A stretch of DNA of 64,000 bases, taken from contig ML991778.1 of NCBI GenBank assembly GCA_010094025.1, positions 490,275 to 554,274 on the forward strand. The letters are read 5' to 3'. Of this stretch, positions 35,703-47,433 are shown one piece after another. Every line of letters begins with the position of its first letter. Position 1 is the first letter of the stretch. The notes beneath the pieces are model-generated. The model did not search any database, was not told the DNA's origin, and saw only the letters and a list, made by a program, of their open reading frames with translations. The stretch comes from Viridothelium virens. Lineage: Eukaryota > Ascomycota > Dothideomycetes > Trypetheliales > Trypetheliaceae. Both the position numbers and the translations under genes were made by a program.

Positions 35703-36737
35703 ATGGTCATGGCTTTCCTCCCACAAGGTATACATCAAGCTACCCCCTGAATCAAGGACTTGATCGAAGTTCACGCCAACATAGCTGTCAATACTCGAAC
35801 CGCGAACCCCATATTTCTCCGCCAAACCCCGGCTGGGGAGCTTTTGATTGTTTTGGGGGATGTGGTCTGGAAAGCGAAGCGTGAAGGAGCGAACCGTCAA
35901 GACACGATACCCCAGTCCATCTCCATGCAACTACCCGCTCCGAGAAGTGACCTGCATCTAGCTTTGCAGTACAGGCCTGGAGATAATCTCACGAACCTAC
36001 CTGCGAGCGTTCAAGCAGCTGCAGCTACGGTAGGCAGCCACCACCAGAACCTTATTGAGTACTGCAACATGATGGAAAGGCGCCTGGAGAGAATGATGAC
36101 AGAGAGCGTCTGCGACCTTGGACTTCCCCGCCTACTGCCAATAGCCAGCTTTAGGCTAGAAATCACCTTTGCACGCTGGCATACAGGATCCCGAGCCTCC
36201 ATTGGGAGGTCGGCCCTCGATATTGCGACCAGCTTAGTAGGCAAGGCCCTACCGTACATTTGGCAGTCAAGCAATTTCAGGGCGTGGATCAGGCTCGTAA
36301 CATACACAGGCCCTATTCCAAACTACATCGATGACAGTTATCTCCTACCTTCCTTACCTCCTGAGCAGCTGCTGAGCCGGCTCTCTACACCCTGCCGTAT
36401 CAATGTAACTGGCGTTTTGCCATTGAAAGAACTGGCCAAAACAATCAAATTCTGCTGCAGTCCACGTGTTCCAAGTGGTCAAGCAGCGGCTGTCAGATAC
36501 TACTACGAGTCCTGGCTGCCAGGCAAGCTTGGTGGAGACCCCTTGGGGGAGGTCGAGCTCTCCACGCCAATGGCACGACAGGGTTCATTTAATCCAGCCG
36601 ACTATAGCCTCAGTATGGAGATGGAGATGGAACAAGCAAATCTGGTGGCAGCGGAGTTTGGATCCGTGACACATGAATTCTGCTTCAAGCCCATGGGCAT
36701 GCTCGGACTGGAGACATTTACAGAGCTCGGGCTCTAA
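35703..36737 (+). CDS. Uncharacterised protein
   Basis: A long open frame runs from 35751 to 36737. It lacks an early ATG, but an ATG at 35703 plus a 42-nt intron at 35728-35769 (GTATAC..AAG) joins in phase to give 330 residues starting MVMAFLPQVHANIAV; this start is a proposal. I do not recognise the family. The protein looks globular: hydrophobic strands (ELLIVLGDVVW), a helix around LERMMTESVC, FRLEITFARWHTG, and a Cys-Cys in TIKFCCSP. There is no signal peptide or membrane segment. The gene is isolated, with 0.6 and 1.8 kb of non-coding flanks, which fits an accessory or lineage-restricted gene. Confidence 0.55.
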
Positions 36738-38556
36738 GGGAAAAATTAGCTGGGGAACCCCCTATTCAGATGGCAAGAGAATGAGTGCACGGGTCCGATC
36801 GTGGATTTTAGATGGGGTGCTTTGGATTTCTGAGTTTTCGAACGGGCCTTTCTTTTCTTTTGTTCTTCTCATGGTCTTCCATGGTGTGAATTCGGTTGGG
36901 CCACGCCCTGAAAAGGTGAAAAGATGACGACTCCGCATGTAATACTTTTTGCGAGCAATATCGAATATTGACGTTCTCAAACTCTGCAAAAAATGTAACA
37001 GAGAACGACCTTCTTATATGATCCCAGAACGTCCGTCAAAGTAAAATCTCGCCAATGAAATACAAGCGATTCTGGTCGGGGTTTTTAGATTTGACATAGC
37101 TGCTAACGTCACTTAGACTTGCCTACCGCGATTCTGTGGCAAACTCTGACCGGGATGACCGTGACTCGTCTTTCACCATTCGAGCTCTAGAACAACTACT
37201 TTATCCTGATATCGCCGGTGCGATTGCATATTCACGCGTGGATTAGGGTGTCGACAAATAATATTGAATTACCTTTTTGCAATATCGTTGAGCGCCGAGG
37301 CAGTGATGTTCACTCGATACGTATGTAAGGCTGACATCCTTTAGGCATCTTCCAGCGAATGCTATTCCAACGATAAGCACAGCATGATATAGAAAATTCC
37401 AACGATATGCGCAGCGAGATACAGAATACGTTAGCATCATACTCAATCCTTGATGGCCCCGGCACCCTGCGACGTCAAAAATCTGGCACTGTCCAAACCA
37501 TGGCGAATTGGCTCATAATAAGAGTGACGGAAACATAGCCATGGATCGTTCTAGCCCCACTGCATAGTCGAGCTGGAGTGTTACTCGCTTACTAGATGCA
37601 GTGGTAAACTGGTCACATTGAACCGGGATCTGATTAATTCAATCACCCAATGCGGATTGTGCACAAAAGAGAGAGAATAAGTGGTCTGTGCGCCTTCGTC
37701 CTCGGATCCCCGCGACCCCTAGCTACTTCTACTCTCCTTTTCGTGCCCAGATTGGTTGACAGTAAAGCTCCATTCTTGTCGCCTAGGTGCATATGCTTTG
37801 CTCCTTTGAAGGGGTAGTGTCTCTTGAACTACCTGCAGCCAGCCGATTCCTTGCATGACATTCTGGCACGTGGCCGAGGTTTCCATGTCGAAAATTATCG
37901 TCAAGATCAAACAGCCGCATATCAAACCCGATTCCTGGGTCCATGCTAAGAATAGCTTCTCAGGGTGAGATAGTACAAACTACCTTACAGAGTTTGCGCG
38001 AGTCCAAGAACCTTCGGTTACACACAGACTGTAGCAGCGTGATTTGGCTACCTGGCTCCAACTGAGTCACTCACAAGAGCCACCTTCAAATCCTGAGCTT
38101 GCCTTCGAGAAGATGTCTCAAGCTGCGCATTTTGATATTCAGCTCAAAGGTATTCTCGCTGTATTTGTCGGATCAAGGAGTATCCTCTTGACTTTTCTTG
38201 GGCTATGCCAGTTGTGGGCGAGCAGCGTTACCTAAGGTCTCGACCACGCGCCGATCTTCATCCCCGAGGTCATGCACTATTGGCCGGAGGATGCATTTCG
38301 GTCAAAGAGAGCGATATCGAATTTACTTCCCGCTAAAGAACTAACCATTACTCTACTCCTCGCTGCCTTGGCAATCTAAGCTTCCAGCAGATGTTTTCTT
38401 ATCACCAGGCTTCGAATGTTTCAGATCGGGAGCCTTCCTGCTTTGTCGGCCAACATCCCTGTATCTGGCCACAAACAATCGTTTCTGTCGTCCAACTGTA
38501 GTCTACAACAAAGACCTTCTACATTTCGGCCTTCATAGGTTCTCTCGAGAAGCGAT
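36738..38556. other. Intergenic region, 1.8 kb
   Basis: Lies between two uncharacterised plus-strand genes. Holds the 32-bp duplication and short open frames (for example 38044-38235) without recognisable character. It could contain gene relics, but none is demonstrable. Confidence 0.5.
37364..37427. repeat. Imperfect tandem duplication, period 32 bp
   Basis: ATTCCAACGATAAGCACAGC at 37364 recurs as ATTCCAACGATATGCGCAGC at 37396, and the match continues through the following GATA-A/C-AGAA segment. Two copies only, in non-coding DNA. Confidence 0.65.
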
Positions 38557-40659
38557 ATGGCAAGAAGAAAGCCGCCCAATTATCCACAGCCGAGATTACA
38601 CTATTCCCATAGCACTAGCGAATTGGCCTACTTCCTGAAGCACACCGGCCCAGAGACAAAGCTTGGTCTGAGAGGAACGCCTCCCAAGAAACCCGCGATT
38701 CGTGCGAGGTCAACTATCTCTTTCATCAGGCAGAGCTGCCGGCGTTCTTCTCCATCGGCATCTCCTAGATTGTACGTCTAACCACTATATTCCCGAACTT
38801 GAAAGCCTACAAATACTGACTGAATCTTACATTCACACTCGTGAAGTAAGAGACTTCGCTTGTTGCACTGGATTTACTAACACCGCTCATCGTAGTAGAG
38901 GTAAATACAATGCTCGCTCTGTGCAAATCCAAGGCGCTGTCGAACGAGTCTCAAGAAATGGTAGGTCGAATCTCTATATCTACATTGCATTCGCTTATTG
39001 AAGCAATAGGGAAGAGATACCTTGAGATTGATCCATCTTCATCAAGTTCGGCAAACGCAGTCCGGGATGACTGTAGTAGGTATGCTGGTTCATATCGATT
39101 CTCCATATTGTGATATGACTCATCATCATTATAGATCTACAGTCAGTGCTTTTTCTCCTCATCTGGCAGAAAGCGATGTGGATGACCTTGAAGATTGGTT
39201 TGCAAACCTGAGCGTTCATAGGCAGTCGCAGAGCACAATGAGAAGCCAGCAGGATACTCCAAGACTGAGCAAAGATGATGCTTCAGGGCAGAAGATTGTG
39301 TACGGCGGACTGGTCTCTGTCGACACGGATTTGCGCAGTCCTACTCGTGTGACAGAGTTAGGACTAACTCGAAATACCATTGAGACTTCATCGGAAAGTC
39401 CAACAATCTTTGCGCCGGCACCAATTCGACCGCGACAGACCCTAAGACCTCAAGAGCTATGGCAAGACGAGGGTGAGAAACTACCTCGAGCTCCTAGCTC
39501 TACTCCATACGAACCAAATGTCGTTGCTAGAGCACCATCGGATTACGTATCCAACAACCGGTCATTAAACAATGCGAGCCACCGGTCATGTAAATCTTTC
39601 GAGGAAGATCCGTCTACAATGCTACAATTTCCAAGTCCTTCCCCTCGACACTCGCTCCAAGGAAATACACCACAGGCTACGGAGATACTCACACCCATTA
39701 CGACGTCATTTCCGATTCGCAATGAGGCTCGAGCGTCACCGACTGTCCGGTCTTCTCGTCGCAGAGATATGCAAATTCATGAGCGGAAGTTACGCGACCT
39801 CCAGCGTACTCGCCTGAATATTGGTGAAGTTTTGCAGCAGTCTATGGAAAGCGCAAAAGTTCCTTCATTAGATGATACCTCGGTCGTCGGAAGGACACAA
39901 CCAATACCAGCTCCATCATCCAACACGACAGTGCCACGCCGCCCCAGATTTGTGGATACAAATCTTGTCAATGCAAGATCTAGCAATGAAACACTAGCAA
40001 GCTCTGAAAACGGTCCAGCCAATTCTACGTCGCTCATGGGACAACTTTCGCTTTCCCCTGTTATGCTGGTTGCTGAAGTGGTGCCGTTACCAAAAATTGT
40101 GCACAGTAGCAAAACCAGTCGACTTGCTTCACCAGAGCGACCTTCCACATCGAGTCCTGGTCCTGTTCCAGCCTGCTCTTGGAGAGCCGCTTCTTCCGAT
40201 GCCATATGCGATGCTCATGTATTTCTCGGTGCAGAGGATAGTACTCAAGGTTCGGGGGCAGAAAAGAAGTTGGCTCGGCAACACGCATCGAGTCATTGTT
40301 CAGCATCATCTCGGAATGCAGATGCCGGACCGTTGGCAAATTCAACTGCCATCAGAGCCACTGTGTCCACCAAGACCGTTCCACCAAGTTGCAATACGTT
40401 CAATATCCGCCCGAGGAGCCTATCATCGCTCCCAAGCGCTAACCCTCCAAGCACTTGCGCCTGTCTTCTTCCCACAGAGATCAGTTCCCCACGGGCTTCC
40501 CAACGAAATTTTATTGTTCCAGCCGGGCTCTCAATAACGTCACAAAAAGACCAAGAAGCTGGTTTTAATTCAAGACTCGACGCGTTAGAGCGACAAAATA
40601 GATTGTTACGGGAAGCATTGATGGCAGTGCTGAGAGTAGACGGAGGTGTCCAGAGCTAG
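38557..40659 (+). CDS. Uncharacterised fungal protein with C-terminal coiled coil
   Basis: Four exons: 38557-38771, 38899-38960, 39010-39079 and 39135-40659, with introns of 127, 49 and 55 nt. All junctions are GT-AG and in phase, giving 623 residues. The N-terminus has STSELAYFLKHTGPETKLG, a short motif I have seen near the start of otherwise disordered fungal proteins, then basic SISFIRQ-type residues. Exons 2-3 encode GKRYLEIDPSSSSS. The large last exon is low in structure and rich in Ser, Pro and Arg, and it ends in a heptad-like helix, FNSRLDALERQNRLLREALM. No enzyme domain is seen. A scaffold or regulatory role is a guess from composition only. Confidence 0.65.
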
Positions 40660-40828
40660 TGAGCACCACGTCAGATTCGCACATGTCAATTACTGTATCA
40701 TTTACATGCGATTTCAGTATCTTAATGTCAATTTCTAATAGCAAATCATCCTACCTAGGAGGTTTCATCAATCGCCACTGCCCCAAAAATCCTGAGGAGA
40801 CCATTATTATACCATCATTACACTCCCT

Positions 40829-43043
40829 TCACCACCCCGGCGCCACCGCCTTCTCAATGCCAAATCGTTGACTCAACACCACCCACTGTGCCACCGTAAA
40901 TACATAGCGCATCGCATTTGGATCCCCCTCACCCGCAAACGCCGCCTCGAACCTCCGCTCCACCATCTCTCCATCCAAAAACCCCAACTGCTCCACATTC
41001 TCACGCGTCACCAGCTCTTCGAGCATCGCATGCAGAGGACCCCCACGCTTATATAGGATCGGCGCGGAGAAAGGATGCTTCTTGCGGCTGTACAGCTCGT
41101 CAGAGATAAACGGCGTCGCCGCCTCGCGCAGGATCCACTTCTCCGTCAGCCGGTTCGTCTGCGGGTCATACTTGATCTTGACGGACGGCGGGAGATGGTT
41201 GACGTATTCGGTGAGGTGGTGGTCGAGGAACGGAGGCCGGCCCTCGACCGAGTGCGCCATCTCCATGCGGTCGCCCATACACGTCAGGATCAGGTTCGGC
41301 AGGATCGACTTCGTCCAGATGTACTGCGAGGTGTGCAGCGGGTGCCACGTGTTCTGGATGAGGTTCACAGTGGCGATGTCCGGGTTGTGAGCGCGCATCT
41401 CTTGCCGGTCGAGGGTGCCGTAGCAGGAGGTCCAGGGGGCAAAGTCCGCCATGGTGACGGTCCAGAGGAGGGAGCTGATTGAGGTGTTGTTTAGGAGGCT
41501 GTGAGCGAGTGGGGAAGAAGTTTGGGTAAATTCCGAGGATGTTCCTTCGTATCCGGCTTTGGAACTGGCTTCGAGACCAGCTGTCAGTCGTGCGCGTCTG
41601 TTTTCATCTAACTGGTATGTCGTGTATGTTTCGTCTGGCTCGCGAAGGAAGTCGGGGTGAAATTGCCAATATCCGCCAAAGTGCTCGTCTGAGCCTTCTC
41701 CTGAGAGGATGACCTTGACGCCATGGTCATGGGCCAGTTTGGACAGTGCGAATTTGCCGATATAATTCAGATCGGGATTGTGATGTTCGCTGGAGTACGT
41801 GGCGTCGGAAAAGTTTTCGGCGAACTTGGCCTCATTCATACGATCTGTTATGAGTTCCAAACCAAGCATATCAGCTGTGCGCTGTGCGATAGCTGGGAGC
41901 AATTAGCAAGAATAACGTCTGTAGAGACCGATGGAGTGGCTGTGATGGACTTACGGCCTTCATCAAACCTTGTTTCCTCTTCAAATCCGATGCAAAAACA
42001 CTTCAACCGCTTTTTGATCTCGGCTGGATCAAGACCAGACTTGCGGGACCATCCTTCAACGGCGAGAGTTGCCATGCCACAAATCGTAGCCGAGTCAATA
42101 CCGCCACTAAGGTAGAAGCCAACTGGTACATCCGCATGCAAGCGCAATTCAATAGCCTCGATCAATTTATTCCGCACCTCTGTGACCATCTCGTCCTCAG
42201 TACGCTTATCGGGCGTGTGTCGATCTGGGTACGTAAGATCCCAGTACTTTCGGCGTTCAGTGTGTTCGCTAAAGGAGTCGCAGGTCAGGTAGTACCCTGG
42301 ACGGATCTAATGGCATTAGTTCATGAGAGGACCATTTGTCAATTCAGTGAAGTCTCTTTTTACCTTGTGGACGCCGTGAAATATTGTCTTTTCGCTATGT
42401 AGCCAACTATCGTCAATAAGACTCCTTACATCCCACTTCGGATTCCAATCAAAGGGCAAAAAACCCTTTGCCTCGGAGCAGAAGAGCAGGCGATGATCTA
42501 CGACAGTCCAGAACAGTGGCTTGATTCCATATCGATCTCGCGCTGCCAAGAAAACTTGGCGCTCGGAATCGTATAGACAGACGGCAAACTCGCCACGAAG
42601 TTTGGAGAGAAAGTCTTGTCCATACTTCCGATACAGGGCAACAACGACCTCGCAGTCGCTGTGGCCCTTGAAGGTATGAAACTTCTTTAGCGTTTCGCGC
42701 TCTTCGGACGACATGTAAATTTCCCCGTTGATGACTGCGTGTACGCCATGTTCGCTATGGAAAGGTTGCTCGCCAGACTGAGAAAGGTCATTGATGGCTA
42801 GCCGGTTGGAACCAAGAGCTGCAAAGAAAACGCATATGTCAGCTGAAGGATTTTTGAAGGATAGTTTGAGCACTCACCAACACGATTATCGTCACTGATC
42901 CAAATGCCATGTGCGTCCGGGCCTCTGTGATAGATGTTTGAGAGGCTGCCTTGGATCTCATGTCCCAATCTGCTTCGATACTGGGAGTTCAAAGTAGACT
43001 GGGCAACATGATCCAGAGCAACGACTGCAGTAATGCCACACAT
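40829..43043 (-). CDS. Asparagine synthetase (glutamine-hydrolysing) family enzyme
   Basis: Four exons: 43043-42878, 42818-42364, 42306-41955 and 41892-40829, with introns of 59, 57 and 62 nt, giving 678 residues. MCGITAVV supplies the N-terminal nucleophile Cys-2 of class II glutamine amidotransferases; YHRGPDAHG, NGEIY and FDEG follow. The C-terminal synthetase has the PP-loop YLSGGIDSATI and SGEGSDEHFGGY. The family makes asparagine from aspartate, glutamine and ATP through a beta-aspartyl-AMP intermediate. It is about 100 residues longer than the yeast Asn1/Asn2 type and resembles the AsnB/AsnO-like class, so it may be a second paralogue, or an amidating enzyme in another pathway. The neighbour is an MFS exporter, but no biosynthetic cluster is visible. 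Confidence 0.9.
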
Positions 43044-43934
43044 TGCTAATTGGAATCGTCAGGGCTCTGTGCAATTTCCAGCGCTCCACTTCGAGCGAGT
43101 TATGTGGTGTAGCTAGAGCAGGCAGAGGAAGGGTGGAGGGGAAGGGAGTAGCGAACGCGTAGAAGGTAGTGTTAGAAAGTGAATGAAGAAGGAAGTGAAT
43201 AAAGACAGTGTCTAAGCGCAGAAGACACTGAAGCGTTAGTGACCACGTGGTTGGCTAGATCATGCACACCAGGTAGGTAAGGACCCTCATCGTTACCGGG
43301 TTTCGCTTTTGATGAGTCTACCTTACATGTGAGGTATCCCGTGCACTTCGTCAAGCCCCAGTTAGGTAGGCGTAAGGGGTACCTAACTGGGGCTTGACGA
43401 AGTGCACGGAAACTGCGAATAGCGGAGTCGCGGAGATCGACATTATATGAAGAAGTTACAAATGACACCTCATTTACTGACAGTCAAAATGACTTGGGCA
43501 GAATTGTTCTTGAATCTGACTGAGCTCAATGAAAGGAAAGAGCATCTGAGTATTGAACACTACTTACTGGCTTACTTCTTGCAAGAGAAAGAGAAGAACC
43601 AAGACTCTTTGTCTCTGGAAAAATTGTGCAACGATGCGAGTGATCCCCATACTTGGACATAACACATGCAGCAAACCCACTAGGTGGGTACTCGTCACCT
43701 GGCGAGCAAATAAAGCTGGTGACACTCAAGCATCCAATAGGCCTAGCTCATTTTAATGTGGGGGATCAATCATACATCTCTTATTCGAAAGAATATGGAT
43801 GAACTGCTCCCAAAGTCATTCCTTTGACTGGCCGGACTTTGTCAATATAGGCTGAAGGAACTGCGGGCGCCTCTTAACCTACGGAGATTAAAACTTCGCA
43901 ACAGCCATAGCGAGTCTGTACCATCGGACCATAT
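43044..43934. other. Intergenic region
   Basis: Promoter of the asparagine synthetase gene and 3' flank of the MFS gene. Holds the perfect inverted repeat and one 71-codon open frame (43447-43662) that I do not accept as a gene. Confidence 0.5.
43339..43409. repeat. Perfect 30-bp inverted repeat with 11-nt loop
   Basis: The left arm 43339-43368 is exactly complementary to the right arm 43380-43409; the loop is 43369-43379 (GGCGTAAGGGG). The arms start CCGTGCACTTCG. It lies about 300 bp upstream of the asparagine synthetase start and about 525 bp beyond the MFS stop. It could form a strong hairpin in RNA or a cruciform in DNA. No TA or other target duplication is obvious at the ends. Confidence 0.97.
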
Positions 43935-45705
43935 CTACGTAGGAACGTATTTGCTCAACTTCCGAATGCGTGCGCCAAATTTGTAGAACACCAGCGGCAC
44001 CGGCGCAAGTACGACTCCGATTAACCCGAGCAGGCTCGTCGCCCATTTGACGCCAAGGGCACGGTACATAGCGGAGCTGACCTGATGTTAGAGGTGAAAC
44101 GCAGGCCTCATACTAATTTTAACTTACGCAAATAGTGGAAAGCCTGCGGCAAATAAAGACCGTAGACACGTGTTCGCCGCAATGGCTGAGTTGGCGTTGA
44201 TGCCATAGCAATCAATGATATAGTTGAGGCCTTGCATATTGATGAGGATGATGCCGAACCCCATCGGTATTCCGGCTACAATTTGTGGCCAAGGGTTCAG
44301 AGCAGGAGAGCTGGTCCAAGCGAACCAAAACATTCCTACGGGTAGGAGAACGGCGCCAAACATCATCAGTAAAAGCCGGGTTTCCTGGGGGCGGCCTTCC
44401 TGCGGATTAGGGGCCAGGCGAGTTCTGGTCGTGAAGGCGATTAAAGCTCCTCCTCCAACAACGCCAATAAGGATAGAGAAGAGCGGAAGACCGGCTTGAG
44501 TGGGCTGCCAGCCACGTTCAAGTGCAAAGGACATTGGGTAAGCGAGAAAAAAGAGATAGGTAAGACCTTATCACCACATTAGTTCGCGTTGACACAAAGG
44601 CGTTGCCTGAATCTGGCAACCTACCAAAGACAAATGACATATATATGGAAATGAGAAGCAATATTGGCTCGAGTATAAGCATCTTTGCTGGTCGCTGGAG
44701 ATACCTGTCCGTCAGATCCTCGAGGTTCGTTTCAGTCTCTTCAAATTTAGCGCGTAGAGCCCAATTACGGGTCATATGTCTCAGACGCTTCGCTCGACGC
44801 GAGAGCAGGATCGGCGTATATCCCTCGGTCATTGCTGGGAACGTAATTGCTGCGATCGCGAGTGACATAATTGCTGTAACATACTCTATCCTGCCGCACT
44901 GTTAGTCTGAGTCGGAGGAGACTTGGTAGTTCAGATCCTCACCATCTCCATCCAAGAGGACTTTGAACGATCATTGATCCGACCTAGTCACCCAGTTAGC
45001 TGAGGAAGTGGGAGGCTAGAGGACATGGATTAGCCTTACAATCGGACCAAGTACTGGACCAATCATCAGAAATGCAGCGACGCAGGGCACCGCAAAGCCC
45101 CGCTCTCTTGGATTCCAGATATCTGCTAAAGCGCCGCCAATGATTGACGAAGGTGCAGACCCGGCTACGCCTTGTAGGAACCGAAAGACGAGGATAGTCG
45201 GCAGGTTTGTTGCGATAGCGACAGGAATTTGAAGGATGATAAAGATAACGTAACCAACGAACAGAGGTCTTTTCCGTCCGAAGCGCTCACTGAGCGGTCT
45301 ATGTGCCTGATGAGTGAGCGCTTCCTAATAAGCTAAACGACGTGCTCACCCAAACATTGTAGGACCGACAGCGAATCCAACCATGAACAACGAAGTTGCG
45401 AGTACAGTGACCTCGACGCTAACGGAAAATTCTGCCGCTGTTGCCCTAGTAGCAGCACTGAATACGGAGGATGCGAATGTCGTAGAGAGAACATGCAAGG
45501 CCATGGACATAGTGATAGCCCATTTACGCCATCGAGGAAGGTTTTGAGGATGTCCTGGGTCATCCAGACCATACCAGTCAACTACAAAGGCATCGCTCTT
45601 GATTTTCTCGATAACCTTTTCCTCGAACGCATTTTCGTCTTGAGAATCGATATCTACAATAGGCGGTACTCCATGTCCTTTACCGTTGGCGGTAACAGAA
45701 TTCAT
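43935..45705 (-). CDS. MFS transporter, DHA1 drug/polyamine antiporter type
   Basis: Six exons: 45705-45350, 45298-45040, 44983-44943, 44890-44625, 44566-44128 and 44076-43935, with introns of 51 to 58 nt, all phase-matched, giving 500 residues. The cytosolic N-terminus has [20 protein letters not shown], the DP-x-NP-x-NW type entry of fungal DHA1 exporters. Motif A appears as [15 protein letters not shown] after helix 2, and [12 protein letters not shown] resembles motif C of antiporters. Twelve hydrophobic segments can be counted in two halves separated by a charged loop. Such proteins export drugs, polyamines or metabolites at the plasma membrane by proton antiport; the substrate cannot be read from the sequence. 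Confidence 0.88.
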
Positions 45706-46233
45706 GTTATCAATAGCTATGGCAAGTGAAGCTCACAGAGACCAATACAAGAATAAATTTATTCTTAGAGACAAAGAACGTGACATACTGAAGAGTCTGG
45801 ACGGAGTCAGGTCTATATGGTACGGGGAATGATTCGGTGACCGAGTGTCTATCTTCGCCGGTACCTTTCTTCAGAGACATCCATTATGATGACTTCGCAC
45901 GCGTATCGGATGATTGACGACTTCTCATTCGCGAATACTCCGCTATGAACTTCATGACCTGGTCGCATGTGCTTAACGCAAGGTGTTGGAAGGTCGGGGG
46001 CTCCGTTGAACAGGAACCATTGAACGGTATCCAAGAATCACTTGCATCGCTTTTCGCCGAAATCGCCCTACTCTCTCTCGTTGAAATGCGAGTGAATCGC
46101 ACTAGCTTTGAGGAACGGTAGAAAACAAAAAGCGAGTTCAACGAGGGGCTCACCTGAGTTGTATACTTGCAAACTCGGTGCTCAGGCGGCACACAGAAAG
46201 GAGCACGGAGATGGAGAGACTCGGAAGAAAGGT
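45706..46233. other. Intergenic region
   Basis: Holds the MFS promoter. Two overlapping minus-strand frames (45849-46034 and 45884-46192) look partly protein-like, but no start or splice signal joins them convincingly. Confidence 0.4.
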
Positions 46234-46742
46234 TTATCCATTTCCGAGGCGACTTCCAACCCCGATCATCTCCTGAATCTTCTTTAACCTTGCCCTTGCC
46301 ATGTAAATGCTAACTTCTCTCAGCAACGTAGCAGGCTCGAACTCGTTACCGAGCGCAAATGAACAGGAATAAGATTCGTGGCCATTCTCTTCGTGTATCG
46401 ACACCCCATTTGCAAATGTCTCTGTTATATTCATACTTAGACTGTCATTTTCCGGGTTCTCAAATAAAGCTTTAATTAAGTTCCAATTTCGGGACAACGG
46501 TCAGCAATTAATCTACCAATCGTGCATCCGATGGACAACTGTCTGTATTCGCGCATCAGTCGTTGGGCGACATCTATAAACCGTTGTCTTGGTACGATTC
46601 GAGACCATTTTGACGGGAAGGATGTACGCGAAAGGTACGAACGGATATCTGCCGGCCTTTTCAGTCCTTTGTACTTAGTAATCCGAACCAGAAGAATTTT
46701 TGAATACAGATTATGTTGCTCCCAGTTGGTTGAGAAATGCAA
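46234..46742 (-). CDS. Probable small gene with unresolved 5' end
   Basis: Two exons can be joined: 46742-46517 (5' limit not known) and 46469-46234, across a 47-nt GTAGAT..AAG intron, phase 1. The joined part of about 153 residues reads through FIDVAQRLMREYRQLSIGCT, then ALFENPENDSLSMNITETFA and LLREVSIYMARARLKKIQE. Its composition is like a real folded protein, and the join restores a continuous frame. There is no ATG near the 5' end of the first exon, so an upstream exon is missing; a donor GTAAGT near 46770 was tried and does not join in phase. The family is not recognised. Confidence 0.42.
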
Positions 46743-47433
46743 TGATGGTGAGAAAAGCTACTTACACGCCTTGTGCTCTCTCGTCAATCTTCTCAAATGT
46801 CCTCTTTCGAAGATATAGTGGCTACACCTTCAATCCTTATGTCGCCTATTTCAATGACAGTGTGTAAACTGGCTCAATCACATCTCATAGTTCGATGGAA
46901 TCTTTCATCTCCCAAATATGGTTGGGGAGAGGGAAGGCGCACATCTGTTCTCTTGTAGACAAGTGAATGCAGCTGTCGCGCATGTGTTCTTTGACACCCT
47001 TGTTACTCCCAGGCTACAGTATCGAGCAGAGCATGACCTTGGATTCTGATCGAAGTAACTCTAGCTAACCCAAAGATGCCGATTCTGAACTTTGTAAGCA
47101 TGAAGGGCGCGATACAAAGCTATCAAGTTCTCAACGGCTAAGAAGTAGTAACGAATATCCATCAAAGGCCATTACTTCGGCTTCCGACTCCATCCTACTG
47201 GACAAAAACTAGCGGTCCAAGCCTTTCCACGCAACGTCTTACCAAAGCCCTCACGAGCAAACACATTCTGCTGGCCCATGCTCATTACCATCATTTTTGA
47301 ATACAGTCAAGTGAATTCGCGCACTCTCCGGCCAGCTTCCAAACACTTTATCTCTGTGACTTTCAGTGAATGACTGTCACGAACCTGCACCTACAATTTT
47401 CAGTACCAAGCGCATATCGTATTTTCAACAAAC
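46743..47433. other. Intergenic region
   Basis: Probably contains an unplaced 5' exon of the minus-strand gene and the promoter of the BTB-like gene. Nothing else recognised. Confidence 0.4.

Noticed and set aside
43447-43662. 71-codon plus-strand frame next to the hairpin
   Set aside because: No signal peptide, motif or splice support; length is within chance for this base composition.
40829-45705. Secondary-metabolite cluster around the asparagine synthetase and MFS genes
   Set aside because: No polyketide synthase, NRPS, terpene cyclase, P450 or pathway regulator is present on either side.
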